DNA of 64,000 nucleotides, taken from positions 1 through 64,000 of the forward strand of contig JAIENY010000005.1 of assembly GCA_019750915.1 (NCBI GenBank). Direction: 5' to 3'. The position numbers and the translations under genes were made by a program. Below are positions 8,320-17,441 of this stretch, piece by piece. The stretch is from Xanthobacteraceae bacterium. Lineage in GTDB: Bacteria; Pseudomonadota; Alphaproteobacteria; Rhizobiales; Xanthobacteraceae. The notes beneath the pieces are model-generated. The model had not been told where the DNA came from. It ran no database searches and saw only the letters and a list, made by a program, of their open reading frames with translations. Positions within the stretch are counted from its first letter, which is position 1, and each line of letters opens with the position of its first letter.

Positions 8320-10728
8320 CTAACAGGCAAGCCGTTCCTCACCGGGATTCTGCCGGCCGACCGCCCAGCTGTAAGCGGAGATCGGCTGCGGACGTCCCAA
8401 GAGATAACCCTGCATCTCCGAGCATCCCGCCGCGGCAAGAAAGGCCAGTTGCTGTTCTGTTTCGACACCTTCGGCGATGATGCGAAGATCGAGGGCCTGC
8501 CCGAGGCCGATAATTGCGCGGATAATCGTCGAAGACTGGCCGTTCTTGCCGATCTGGGCCACAAAAGTTTGATCGATCTTGATTTTGTCGAACGGAAAAG
8601 CCTGCAGATATGACAGCGATGAATAGCCAGTTCCAAAATCGTCGATCGACACCCGAACGCCCAGATTCTTGATCCGACGCAGTACTGAACTCGCCCTGGT
8701 AAAATCCTCGATCAGTACGCCCTCGGTGATTTCCACCTCCAGCCGCTTGGGGTCAAGACCGGTTTCCAGCAAAATGATGTGCAACTGGCCAGGTAAATCT
8801 CCGTTCCGGAAACTGATCGGCGAAACATTGATTGCGATGGACAGCGGATTCGGCCAGCTCGCGGCCTCCTGGCAAACCTCGCGCAGAATCCATTCGTCGA
8901 GCTTCGTAATCAGACCGGTTTCCTCGGCAAGCGGAATGAAGATGCCGGGCGACACCAGACCACGCGCAGGGTGACGCCATCGGACCAGCGCCTCGAATCC
9001 GAACATCTTTCCGTCTGCCTCGGTCTGCGGCTGGAAATACAGTTCGAACTCCTTGTTAGCGAGAGCGGAGTCGAGGTCCCTTAGCAGGGCCCGCTTCTCA
9101 CGAATTTCACGGTCCATTTCTGGTTCGAAAAATCGAATTGAACCGCGTTCTTCACGCTTGGCGCGATACAGAGCGATGTCAGCGTTCGTCACGAGAGTTT
9201 CAACATCCGCGCCGTCTTGCGGAAATATGCTGACTCCCACCGTGCATCCGCTGACGATCGACTTGTCGCCAACCATGAAGGGTGCACCGAATGCAGCAAG
9301 AGCACGCATGCAGATGTCCCCTGCCCGCGACGGCTGTGGACCGTTGGAGGAAACAATCACGAACTCATCCCCGCTCAGCCTGGCAATAAATTCGTTGCCA
9401 CAAGCCAGTTCGAGGCGGCGCGCAACCTCGCACAGGAATGCGTCGCCGGTTGCGTGACCGTAAGTATCATTGATCTCGCTGAATCGATCGACATCCAGGC
9501 TCATGATTGTGAATGACCGGCTCTGTGCCGCGCATTCTCTCCACACCTTCGCGATGTGGTCATTGAATACGATACGATTTGCCAGTCCCGTCAATGGATC
9601 TTGCCGAGCAAGATATTCGATTTTCGCCTCGGTCCGACGTCGCTCGGTGATGTCCTCGTGGGTGACGACCCAGCCACCGCTTTTTGTCTTCCGACAAACC
9701 ACACAGACCGTACGACCATCGACGAGTTCAACAGTGCGATGCAATGTCGATCCGCCATCGAGCGTCAGTTTGAGATCGGCGCGATAAGGATCGAGGCCTT
9801 TTAGAATGGTGCCAGCTTCGGCGCGAAGCGCATATAAATCGTCCGCAGTACAGCCTGCCCTGACCTTATCGGGCGGAAGATTGTACATGGAAACATAACG
9901 CTGGTTCCAAACCTGAAGCCGATCGTCCGGCCCGAACATACACAAGCCCTGCACCAGATTGTCCACGGCCGCGTTGAGCTGAATGTTGTACTCTTCGATC
10001 TGGCGATGGCTGTTTCTATCCGAAATCGCGCTAATCATGCTCGCTACGACGATGCCGGCGGCGACGGACGCGATCGCGATCGAAAGCGCCATCGGTGAAA
10101 ACCAAGAGGCTTCGGCTTGAACCAAAGATGCGTGGATCAGACCCATCGCCGAGACTGAAACAAAATGGTGCGCCAGGATTGCGATTGAAAGCAGCACAGC
10201 GCTCGCGACGAGACCGAAGAGACCGTTGCTTCGTCGCAGGACAATGAGAGACAGAACGGCGAACGAGATATCCAGCACGATCGAGCTGACAACCAAGTGC
10301 GGTATCCAGATGACAACGCTCGTCATATTCAGCGACGCGACACCGAGATAGTGCATCAAGCCAATGCCAAGTCCCACGACGGCTCCGCCGACTGCACTCG
10401 ACCAAAGGGTGTTGTCGTAGACAGCAATCGCAAAACCCGCGATGACAATCAGAATAGCAACGATCAGCGAAATGAGTGCAATCAGAGGATCAAACGACAG
10501 CCCTGCACTGGGCGGGTAGCCGAGCATCGCAATGAAATGTGTCGACCAGATTCCGCAACCCGTCACAAAGCCCGCGACACCAACCCAGACCATGCGCGGC
10601 TTTGCCGGATCGCCGGACGCCCGCCGATAAAGGCTCATAGCCGCGAGACTGGCGAACAGGCTAACGCAAGCAGACAGCGTGGCTAGGCGCCAGTCGTGGG
10701 TTTGCAGACAGGTGAGAACATACAGCAT
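8320..10728 (-). CDS. MHYT-PAS-GGDEF-EAL cyclic-di-GMP enzyme
   Basis: 802 aa. Residues 1-235 form a seven-helix MHYT sensor with three degenerate motifs near 64 (THFIAM), 125 (MHYLG) and 187 (HHFVSVSAM), thought to bind metal or diatomic gas. A PAS domain follows (about 250-365), then a GGDEF domain (about 375-535) and an EAL domain (about 550-800). The cyclase motif reads SGDEF at 452-456, a form that is often still active. The EAL motif is intact (E579), with DDFGTGYSS and AEGVETEQQ downstream, so phosphodiesterase activity is expected. It should control motility or biofilm via c-di-GMP at the membrane. Net direction of activity cannot be read from sequence. Confidence 0.93.
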   Translation of the reverse strand: MLYVLTCLQTHDWRLATLSACVSLFASLAAMSLYRRASGDPAKPRMVWVGVAGFVTGCGIWSTHFIAMLGYPPSAGLSFDPLIALISLIVAILIVIAGFAIAVYDNTLWSSAVGGAVVGLGIGLMHYLGVASLNMTSVVIWIPHLVVSSIVLDISFAVLSLIVLRRSNGLFGLVASAVLLSIAILAHHFVSVSAMGLIHASLVQAEASWFSPMALSIAIASVAAGIVVASMISAISDRNSHRQIEEYNIQLNAAVDNLVQGLCMFGPDDRLQVWNQRYVSMYNLPPDKVRAGCTADDLYALRAEAGTILKGLDPYRADLKLTLDGGSTLHRTVELVDGRTVCVVCRKTKSGGWVVTHEDITERRRTEAKIEYLARQDPLTGLANRIVFNDHIAKVWRECAAQSRSFTIMSLDVDRFSEINDTYGHATGDAFLCEVARRLELACGNEFIARLSGDEFVIVSSNGPQPSRAGDICMRALAAFGAPFMVGDKSIVSGCTVGVSIFPQDGADVETLVTNADIALYRAKREERGSIRFFEPEMDREIREKRALLRDLDSALANKEFELYFQPQTEADGKMFGFEALVRWRHPARGLVSPGIFIPLAEETGLITKLDEWILREVCQEAASWPNPLSIAINVSPISFRNGDLPGQLHIILLETGLDPKRLEVEITEGVLIEDFTRASSVLRRIKNLGVRVSIDDFGTGYSSLSYLQAFPFDKIKIDQTFVAQIGKNGQSSTIIRAIIGLGQALDLRIIAEGVETEQQLAFLAAAGCSEMQGYLLGRPQPISAYSWAVGRQNPGEERLAC

Positions 10729-10942
10729 CGGCGGTCAAAATTAATTTCCTGAACGCGGAAACTATCGAAATACCGTCGCAAGCCGCTTAACGCCCAATCG
10801 CTTATGCGTCTGATAGTGAATCGTCTGTTAAACGCTCCGCCGGCAGGGAGATACCGCCCTGGAGTATCGCCCTCACGAAGACAAACCCAGTGAGATCGCT
10901 ATCTGTGCAGGCCCGCCCTTGCTCAATTGTCGACCACCGCCG

Positions 10943-11380
10943 TCATTGCTTTTGCAATGCTTTCTCATGCTGGCTCAGGCCAACCTGCTTGTAGTCGTAG
11001 GTCGGATAAAACTCCGTCCGGTAAGCTCCCCAAGCGGTATCTTCGAGGACACGGTTGACCTCGCGGATACGGGAGGCCGGAAGTCGCAGGGTAATGACTT
11101 GCCCGATACCCATCGTGACGTACCAGCTCACCACCTCGACCCCCTCCGGCGGGAAGGCCTTGTAGAAGTTCTGGCGTGCCAATTGGTCGTTCAGTTCACC
11201 AAGCGGACGGGATTGATCGTGCTTGAGGAAAACCGTGAGCAGAATGGCATTATCTGCCGTGGCGGGCGCGGTTGATGTGGGCGCCGGCGGCGCGACCGTT
11301 GGAGTCTGGGCTGAAACAGCTTGAGCGCTAACGGTGAGCACGCTCGCGACGCAAATCAGACGGACAATCTTCATTGACAT
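10943..11380 (-). CDS. Exported hypothetical protein
   Basis: A 145-aa protein with a signal peptide (cleavage about residue 25, VSA-QT), a Pro/Ala/Thr linker, and a compact globular domain. The domain (FLKHDQSRPLGELNDQL, then VSWYVTMGIGQVITLRLP) looks like a small alpha/beta domain conserved in rhizobial relatives; I cannot name its function. An AGGATC ribosome-like site precedes the start. The gene stands alone, divergent from the cupin gene. Confidence 0.65.
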   Translation of the reverse strand: MSMKIVRLICVASVLTVSAQAVSAQTPTVAPPAPTSTAPATADNAILLTVFLKHDQSRPLGELNDQLARQNFYKAFPPEGVEVVSWYVTMGIGQVITLRLPASRIREVNRVLEDTAWGAYRTEFYPTYDYKQVGLSQHEKALQKQ

Positions 11381-11584
11381 GATCCTGCTCCATACGACGG
11401 CACGCCATCAGTACACGGAATCATGGGTCAATCAAAGCGGCGCCATGAACGGATCGCTTTTGAGGCGAAGGCTTGGCCAGCCACGCCTCACATCTGCGAG
11501 AGAACATGGCTATTCTATTTCGCAGAGGTCGCCGTCTGCTATCGTCGTGGCCGCTCCGAAAAGAGAGCATCCAGGGAGAACATC

Positions 11585-12058
11585 ATGACCGGTTACGCTA
11601 CGCGATACCTTTCCGTCGCCGTTGCCGCCACACTCGCATTGAGCACGAGCGGCCTGGTCCGCGCTGCGGAGCTCAATCCCGCGGCCATCGCATACAAGCT
11701 TCCGGACCAGATTCCGTGGGGTCCTCCGAACAAGCTGGGCGCGCAGACTGCCGTCGTGGTCGGCGATCCGTCAAAACCCGGTTTCTACGCGGAATTTCTG
11801 AGATGGACCAAGGGCAACCATTTCAGCCACCCTCATTTCCATCCCAACGACCGCTTTATCACAGTCATTTCCGGCACCTGGTATCTCGGCTCCGGCAATA
11901 AGTTCGATCCCGAGAATGGAACCGTGGCGATGCCTGCGGGCAGTTTCGTCACCCATTACGGTAAGCAGGTGCATTGGGACGGCGCCAAAGACGAAGACGC
12001 CGTCCTGCTGATTGTTGGCGAAGGACCGGAAACCGCCACCTCGGTCGATGAAAATTAG
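11585..12058 (+). CDS. Exported cupin-domain protein
   Basis: A 157-aa protein with a signal peptide (about residues 1-27, cleavage near VRA-AE) and a single cupin barrel. The metal-binding cluster HFSHPHFHPNDR supplies several His ligands, and the second cupin motif is GSFVTHYGKQVHWDG. It resembles the DUF4437/cupin proteins of unknown enzymatic role. The frame is open further upstream, but 11585 is chosen for the AGGGAGAA site just before it and because the signal peptide begins there. It is probably a periplasmic metal-dependent enzyme or binding protein. Confidence 0.8.
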   Translation: MTGYATRYLSVAVAATLALSTSGLVRAAELNPAAIAYKLPDQIPWGPPNKLGAQTAVVVGDPSKPGFYAEFLRWTKGNHFSHPHFHPNDRFITVISGTWYLGSGNKFDPENGTVAMPAGSFVTHYGKQVHWDGAKDEDAVLLIVGEGPETATSVDEN

Positions 12059-12071
12059 GGCCTTAGCAACT

Positions 12072-12121
12072 CGCGTAAATCCGATGGGTGAACCGATAAA
12101 CCACGGTTCGCCCATTTACGC
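12072..12121 (+). terminator. Long hairpin downstream of the cupin gene
   Basis: Outer arms CGTAAAT/ATTTACG and inner arms TGGGTGAACC/GGTTCGCCCA form a stem with one small bulge, 14 bases past the stop codon. Confidence 0.55.
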
Positions 12122-12181
12122 ATTGACAGGCTTCATCTCGTTGGGCGCATAAACCTCCGCTTTGCCTCAAATTCCCAAGGA

Positions 12182-13501
12182 ATGGCCGTGAACACGATCA
12201 ATCACCCGTCACATCTCGATGCGGCGGATGCGCGCCGCCGCATTAAACAAATATTCGTCGGCTCGATCGGCAATCTGGTCGAATGGTACGACTTCTATGC
12301 TTACACCGCGTTCGCGCTTTATTTTGCACCTGCATTTTTTCCGCACGAAGACCCGGTCGTTCAACAGTTGAATGCCGCGGTCGTGTTCGCTGCGACGTTT
12401 CTCATGCGACCGTTGGGGGGCTGGCTGTTCGGCTACCTTGCCGACCGATACGGCCGCAAACTTTCGCTCACGCTTTCCGTCCTCTGCATGTGCCTTGGTT
12501 CGCTGCTCATCGCGGTCACGCCGACCTATGCATCGATTGGCTTTGCAGCGCCCATGCTTCTGACAATCGCAAGAATTATCGAAGGACTCAGTCTCGGTGG
12601 CGAATACGGCGCCAGCGCCACCTACCTAAGCGAAGTAGCCGACGAGGATCACCGCGGCTTTTACTCAAGCTTCCAGTACGTCACGTTGATCGGCGGCCAG
12701 TTGACCGCTATCATTGTCTTGCTGCTGTTGCAGAACGTTTTTCTCACCGAGGCGGAACTGAAGGCCTGGGGCTGGCGAATTCCATTTCTGATCGGTGCTG
12801 CGCTCGCGGTCATCGCGGCTGTGATGCGGCGTGATCTTCACGAGACGGATGCCTTTATCGAGGCAAAACAAAAAACCGCAAAACGCGGAAGCCTGCGTGT
12901 GCTGTTCCAGTATCCACGTGAATTCCTGCTCGTTGTCGGCCTGACTGCCGGCGGCACGGCGGCGTTCTATACGTTTACAACCTACATGCAGACCTTCGTT
13001 CGCCTGTCGGTCGGACTTGACGCCACGACCACCACGATCGTCATCTTCTGCACGCTGGTTTTCGCGACCATCCTGCAGCCGATCTATGGCGCAATCTCTG
13101 ACCGCATAGGTCGCAAGCCTTTGCTGATATTCTTTGGCGTTGCGGGAACGCTTGCGACGGTACCCCTCCTGACCATGTTGCAAGGCACCAAGTCGGCTTT
13201 CACGGCGTTCCTTCTGATCTGCGCGGCGTGGATTTTCGTCGCCGGCTATACGTCCATCAACGCGGTGGTAAAGGCGGAATTGTTTCCGACAAACATTCGC
13301 GCGCTCGGCGTCGGTGTCCCCTATGCCCTGACGGTGTCGATCTTCGGCGGCACAGCGCCGGTCGTCGCGCTCTGGTGCAAGACACAGGGTCATGAAAGCT
13401 GGTTCTATTATTATCTCGCCGGCATGATCTTCCTGTCGCTGCTCATCTACCTCACCATGCGCGATACGAAGCACAGGTCGGCCATGGACCGCCACGAATA
13501 A
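12182..13501 (+). CDS. MFS transporter, metabolite:H+ symporter (MHS) family
   Basis: 439-aa permease with about 12 membrane helices and the MHS-family opening GNLVEWYDFYAYTAFALYF (about residues 25-43). The RPLGGWLFGYLADRYGRK motif lies between helices 2 and 3, and it is repeated weakly in the second half (GAISDRIGRK). The family imports dicarboxylates or related acids (KgtP, shikimate and citrate permeases). KgtP-like alpha-ketoglutarate uptake is the nearest guess. The ATG at 12182 touches the AAGGA ribosome site; the GTG at 12188 is better spaced and may be the true start. Confidence 0.9.
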   Translation: MAVNTINHPSHLDAADARRRIKQIFVGSIGNLVEWYDFYAYTAFALYFAPAFFPHEDPVVQQLNAAVVFAATFLMRPLGGWLFGYLADRYGRKLSLTLSVLCMCLGSLLIAVTPTYASIGFAAPMLLTIARIIEGLSLGGEYGASATYLSEVADEDHRGFYSSFQYVTLIGGQLTAIIVLLLLQNVFLTEAELKAWGWRIPFLIGAALAVIAAVMRRDLHETDAFIEAKQKTAKRGSLRVLFQYPREFLLVVGLTAGGTAAFYTFTTYMQTFVRLSVGLDATTTTIVIFCTLVFATILQPIYGAISDRIGRKPLLIFFGVAGTLATVPLLTMLQGTKSAFTAFLLICAAWIFVAGYTSINAVVKAELFPTNIRALGVGVPYALTVSIFGGTAPVVALWCKTQGHESWFYYYLAGMIFLSLLIYLTMRDTKHRSAMDRHE

Positions 13502-13510
13502 CAATGAAAA

Positions 13511-13539
13511 AGCGGGGCGCGATATATTCGCGTCCCGCT
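13511..13539. terminator. Bidirectional terminator hairpin
   Basis: Arms AGCGGGGCGCGA and TCGCGTCCCGCT enclose a TATAT loop, between the convergent permease and TonB-receptor genes. One G:T pair is present. Confidence 0.8.
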
Positions 13540-13573
13540 TGTCACATCAGGAGGTTTTAAGACTGATGCGACT

Positions 13574-15940
13574 TTAGAGATTGGCCTTCACCAGAACGCG
13601 GAAGGTGCGTGACTGGCCCGGCGAAATATTGTTGTCGCCATCGGCCGAAGCCCAATATCCCTTGTTGAAGATGTTCTCGACGTTGAATTGCGCTCGCCAG
13701 GTCTTGTCGAGCTGCCAATACAGAGCGGCGTCGAACCGAACGAACCCGGGCAAGCGAACCGAATCGTCATTAGACGCATATGAATCGGAAAAATAGATCA
13801 CACCAAGGGCAGCCGACCAGGTTGGCGCAAACTGATACTTATTCCACCACGAGAACTGGTTGTAAGGAACGAGTTGCACGCGATTGCCAGCAACGATCGG
13901 CAACGAGTTGCTCGGCACGGTAAGATCTTTTGCAATCCTGGCGTCGGTATAGGAATAGCCCACAATGGATTGCCACAGGTCGGTGACATAACCGTTCAGA
14001 GCCGTTTCAAAGCCTTTCACACGCGTTGCGCCGTTCGGAAGCTGTAGGTTACTTCCGTCCGTCGTGGGAATCGGCTGGTTGCTGCGGTTCAATTTATAAA
14101 TCGCTGCCGTGTACTGAAGCTTGGGTTGGATGTCCCACTTCACACCCAACTCGGTATTCTCAAACCTCTGTGGCTGGAGGATCAACGTTGCGGGACTGAG
14201 AGCACTGAACTGATCGCCGGAGGCAGGAAGATAGGAAATGCTGTAAGCGGTGTAGATCGAGAAATTATCAGCTGGCTTCAGGATAATTGCGGCGCGGGGC
14301 GAAACCAAGTCATCCACTCGGTTGCGGCGAGCGCCACCCACGACATTGAGATCAGTTGCTGTCAGATCAAAGTGATCAAACCTCACACCGCCGACCAGTT
14401 GCAGCCAACGTGTGATATCGGCCTGATCCTGTATATAGCCGGAGGACACATTCAGACGGTAGACGCTGTTTGCATCACCTGTTGAACCGGCAACAGCTGG
14501 ATTATTGATCAAATGCCTGAAGGTAATGAGACCTAAATAAGTCGGGTCAAATGGATTAACGGGATCGCTGCTCCTTGTGCCGTTCGAGAAAAATCCCGTG
14601 TTGCGAAGCGAGAGTCCAGTTTGTCGATCAAACTCGGAACCAAAAGCGATTGTGTGAAAGATCGGTCCAGTAAACGCCTTGTATGTAAAATCGGTCTGGT
14701 TAAAAAAATTCTCGCGGTTGGTCGTGTTATTGTAAGCACTATAAGTAAATTGCTTGGTCGCAAGATTGGCCGCACTTCCCGGATAGACGTTCTGATAAGC
14801 GCGATTTATATCCGCATAAACCGTGGAGTTCTTGACAGTGAGCCCGCCTCCAAAGTCGTGTTCGATTACACCAATCGTTTGCTGCACATCGGCATGTGTC
14901 CGATTGTAAAGCGGGCTCCCGAAAAACGTCGAAAAATCTCCATTGGGAGCAAAGGGCGTTGTCGGGTTGAACCTTGATGCCCCACCGGGAATAGCGATCG
15001 ATGGGTTACCGCGATCCGGCACCTCGCTGTCGTGATAATATTCGTAGCTCAGCTTGATCTTGGTATCCTGCGTCGGACGCCATGTCAGCGTGGGATTGAT
15101 TCCATATCGCTCCAGATGGCCGAAATCGCGGAACGTATCGGAGCCCTCGTAGAACGCGTTCAGCCGAACTGCCAGATCCTGATTTACAGCCTGCCCGGCA
15201 TCCAGCGTGATCCTGCGATCACCCCACGAGCCGGACTGAACAGTTGCCTCATAAATTCGGGTGCCGTCGGCTTCTTTCAGCGTCCTGTTGACGAGACCGC
15301 CACCCGCACCACGGCCAAAGATCAGCGCGCTCGGGCCCTTCAGAACCTCGACGCTCTGCGCGTTATATAGATCGCGGAAATACTGAACGTCATCGCGGAA
15401 GCCGTTGACAAAGAAATTCGCACTGGAGTCCACACCGCGAATAACAAGCTCGTCGCGATTACCCTCGCCCTGATGTACCGCTACGCCGGGCACGTAACGC
15501 GTCAGATCGGTGATGCTGTGCGTTCCCTGATCCTGAATGAAATCCTTGCTCAGAACAGAAATCGACTGGGGGATATTGAGCAGCGGTGTATTGGTTTTGG
15601 TCGCCACCGATGTGCTGTTTGAGAAATAGCCGACCGTTCCAGTACGCGCCGCGAAAGCGTCGGCTGGCGCGGCCTGCACCGGCGGCTGATTTTGTCGCTG
15701 GTTGGCCGCATTGCGCGATGTGCGGCGAGAACTGTTGGCCGACGATCTAACCGGCTTTCTTTTGGCAGGCCGAGGCTTCACGGGATCCACCGTGACCTGT
15801 GGCAGCGTCGTCGACGATGACTCACTCGCCGGCGGCTGCTGCGCGACCGCCTCATTCATCGTAATCAGAAGTCCAAATACAGCAGACGACAACGCAGCGA
15901 TGCGAGCGCATCCACTGAATGAACGAGCGACGATATTCAC
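13574..15940 (-). CDS. TonB-dependent siderophore receptor
   Basis: 788-aa outer-membrane receptor for ferric siderophores. It has a signal peptide (about residues 1-33), a Pro/Arg/Ser-rich linker, a plug domain (PQSISVLSKDFIQDQG ... VEVLKGPSALIFGRGAGGG), and a 22-strand barrel ending in RVLVKANL rather than the usual aromatic residue. It matches the FhuE/FiuA-like TonB-siderophore family (about 700-800 aa). Translation starts at GTG with a GGGGGA site 8 bases upstream. Iron control is expected, but I found no complete Fur or Irr box. No transport or esterase partner is adjacent. Confidence 0.92.
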   Translation of the reverse strand: MNIVARSFSGCARIAALSSAVFGLLITMNEAVAQQPPASESSSTTLPQVTVDPVKPRPAKRKPVRSSANSSRRTSRNAANQRQNQPPVQAAPADAFAARTGTVGYFSNSTSVATKTNTPLLNIPQSISVLSKDFIQDQGTHSITDLTRYVPGVAVHQGEGNRDELVIRGVDSSANFFVNGFRDDVQYFRDLYNAQSVEVLKGPSALIFGRGAGGGLVNRTLKEADGTRIYEATVQSGSWGDRRITLDAGQAVNQDLAVRLNAFYEGSDTFRDFGHLERYGINPTLTWRPTQDTKIKLSYEYYHDSEVPDRGNPSIAIPGGASRFNPTTPFAPNGDFSTFFGSPLYNRTHADVQQTIGVIEHDFGGGLTVKNSTVYADINRAYQNVYPGSAANLATKQFTYSAYNNTTNRENFFNQTDFTYKAFTGPIFHTIAFGSEFDRQTGLSLRNTGFFSNGTRSSDPVNPFDPTYLGLITFRHLINNPAVAGSTGDANSVYRLNVSSGYIQDQADITRWLQLVGGVRFDHFDLTATDLNVVGGARRNRVDDLVSPRAAIILKPADNFSIYTAYSISYLPASGDQFSALSPATLILQPQRFENTELGVKWDIQPKLQYTAAIYKLNRSNQPIPTTDGSNLQLPNGATRVKGFETALNGYVTDLWQSIVGYSYTDARIAKDLTVPSNSLPIVAGNRVQLVPYNQFSWWNKYQFAPTWSAALGVIYFSDSYASNDDSVRLPGFVRFDAALYWQLDKTWRAQFNVENIFNKGYWASADGDNNISPGQSRTFRVLVKANL

Positions 15941-16260
15941 GGCAGCGATCCCCCAACAACATTATCGCCTATCCAGTGGCGATCGATAATCGCGCTAATA
16001 TGAAGATCGCAAGCGAGCGTCGAGGGGGCGGCGCCAACATCACTTCTAAAAATGGAAATGGAATAAAACAGCGTTCATGTTTTGTAGGCATGCTACACGG
16101 CTGCAGAGGCCGCAGAATGTCGCCTATTCAGGGCATTTCCCTGAACTAGCCCGCGATAGAGGAATTCCGATGCCAGGGACCCGGCCAGACCATTTTGAGA
16201 TATTCTAAGTTTCCTGCGCTAAAGTCGGCACGCACAACGACGTGTCGTCCCCGCTCAAGA
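15941..16260. other. Intergenic region upstream of the TonB receptor
   Basis: About 320 bases with no supported gene. It should contain the receptor promoter. A TTTAGAAG-like half-site occurs near 16045 on the minus strand, but the second half of an Irr/ICE box is missing. A short repeat, GGGCATTTCCCTGAA, is seen near 16130. Confidence 0.4.
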
Positions 16261-16290
16261 AAAAAGCCCGGCTGCGAGCCGGGCTTTTTT
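16261..16290 (-). terminator. Rho-independent terminator
   Basis: Arms GCCCGGCT/AGCCGGGC with a 3-base loop are flanked by A5 and T5 runs, directly after the stop of the 70-aa gene. It could work in both directions. Confidence 0.85.
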
Positions 16291-16295
16291 GGTCG

Positions 16296-16508
16296 TCAGG
16301 TGACGTTGGCTTTCAGCTTCAGCCAAGCCGTGTGCAGATCGGATCGCATCTGCCCCCATTCCGAGCGAGCGACATCCCAGTTCACAATCTGTTGTGACTG
16401 TGCTGCCGACGATCCGTTAGCGACCGTCGAGGTCGCCATCGAATCATGCATATAAACCACCGAAATCGTCAAAAGGCATCCCAAAATCATTCCGAAGAAA
16501 GTGCGCAT
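16296..16508 (-). CDS. Small membrane-anchored protein, unknown function
   Basis: A 70-aa product with an N-terminal hydrophobic segment (residues 4-20, FFGMILGCLLTISVVYM) and a short polar helix ending in WLKLKANVT. An AGGAGG ribosome site 7 bases upstream and an immediately following terminator support a real gene. No named family is recognised. The hydrophobic segment may be an anchor or an uncleaved signal. Confidence 0.65.
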   Translation of the reverse strand: MRTFFGMILGCLLTISVVYMHDSMATSTVANGSSAAQSQQIVNWDVARSEWGQMRSDLHTAWLKLKANVT

Positions 16509-16573
16509 GTTTCATCCTCCTGCGCGATCTAACGTCCACAGGCGAACACCGGTTCCGAAATTTTTGCGGAAAC

Positions 16574-17398
16574 TCACAGCGTCAGAATGAATTCCCTGAC
16601 AGCTTTCGCGAAACCCTCATCCTGGTTGCTATCCGTGACGGCGCTTGCTTGTGCCTTCACTTCATCACTGGAATTGCCCATCGCAATGGAAAATCCACTC
16701 TTTTTGAACATCAACACGTCATTCGGCATATCGCCGATGGTCGCAATTTGATCGGATCGAATGTTGAGCAGTTTGGACAGCGTCAGAACCACGCCTCCCT
16801 TATTTGCTTGGGGGCTGGTTACGTCAAGATAATATGGCTGCGACCGCGCCGCGCTCGCTTTCTCGCCGAACGCGGCCTGAACAGCTTTCTCACACTCCGC
16901 AACCTTGCCGAGATCGTCGGACACGCCGACGATTTTTACTACGTTGCCAAAGTGATCCTGTGTGAATTCATCGACCACCCGCGCGTCGAATTTCACGGTC
17001 CATGCCTCGCGCGCGACATGCGGCGCATCCTTGTCGCGGATCAACCATTCCGTCTCAGTATAAATCCAGACATCGAGGCCCCGCTTTTCGATCAGCTTAT
17101 AGGTCTGCCTGGCGACCGATGGATCGAGCTTATGGCTCTCAACTACGGTCATATCCGGGTTCACATACACCCCGCCGTTGAAGCCGGCGATCACGCCTTC
17201 GAGCTTCAATGGCGCAACCAACATGCTCATGCCGCGCGGCGGTCGCCCGCTTGTAATTGCCAGCGTGATCCCTGCCCGCCGCAGATCATCCGCCGCGGCT
17301 CTGGTTGCGTCGGTCAGGACCTTTTCCTGAGTTACGAGCGTTCCATCCACGTCGGCAAGCAGCAACCGGATATCTTTTTGAGCCAGCTTCAGGTCCAT
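16574..17398 (-). CDS. HAD-superfamily hydrolase, Cof/YidA type
   Basis: A 274-aa phosphatase of HAD subfamily IIB. The nucleophile motif is DVDGT (Asp16, Asp18), followed by ITSGRPPRG (motif II), the lysine in QANKGG, and GDMPNDVLMF (motif IV), with a C2 cap domain between. Such enzymes dephosphorylate sugar phosphates. I chose the start at 17398 because the fold begins at MDLKLAQ; a longer frame would run into the glucoamylase gene 43 bases upstream. Its position next to GH15 and GH13 genes hints at sugar-phosphate turnover. Confidence 0.88.
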   Translation of the reverse strand: MDLKLAQKDIRLLLADVDGTLVTQEKVLTDATRAAADDLRRAGITLAITSGRPPRGMSMLVAPLKLEGVIAGFNGGVYVNPDMTVVESHKLDPSVARQTYKLIEKRGLDVWIYTETEWLIRDKDAPHVAREAWTVKFDARVVDEFTQDHFGNVVKIVGVSDDLGKVAECEKAVQAAFGEKASAARSQPYYLDVTSPQANKGGVVLTLSKLLNIRSDQIATIGDMPNDVLMFKKSGFSIAMGNSSDEVKAQASAVTDSNQDEGFAKAVREFILTL

Positions 17399-17441
17399 TT
17401 TCGAAAGATTTTCTTGGTTCCGGTGATGGCGAGACAATACG

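Noticed and set aside
16035..16060. Irr/ICE-type iron box upstream of the TonB receptor
   Set aside because: Only one half (TTTAGAA) is present; the mirrored half is missing.
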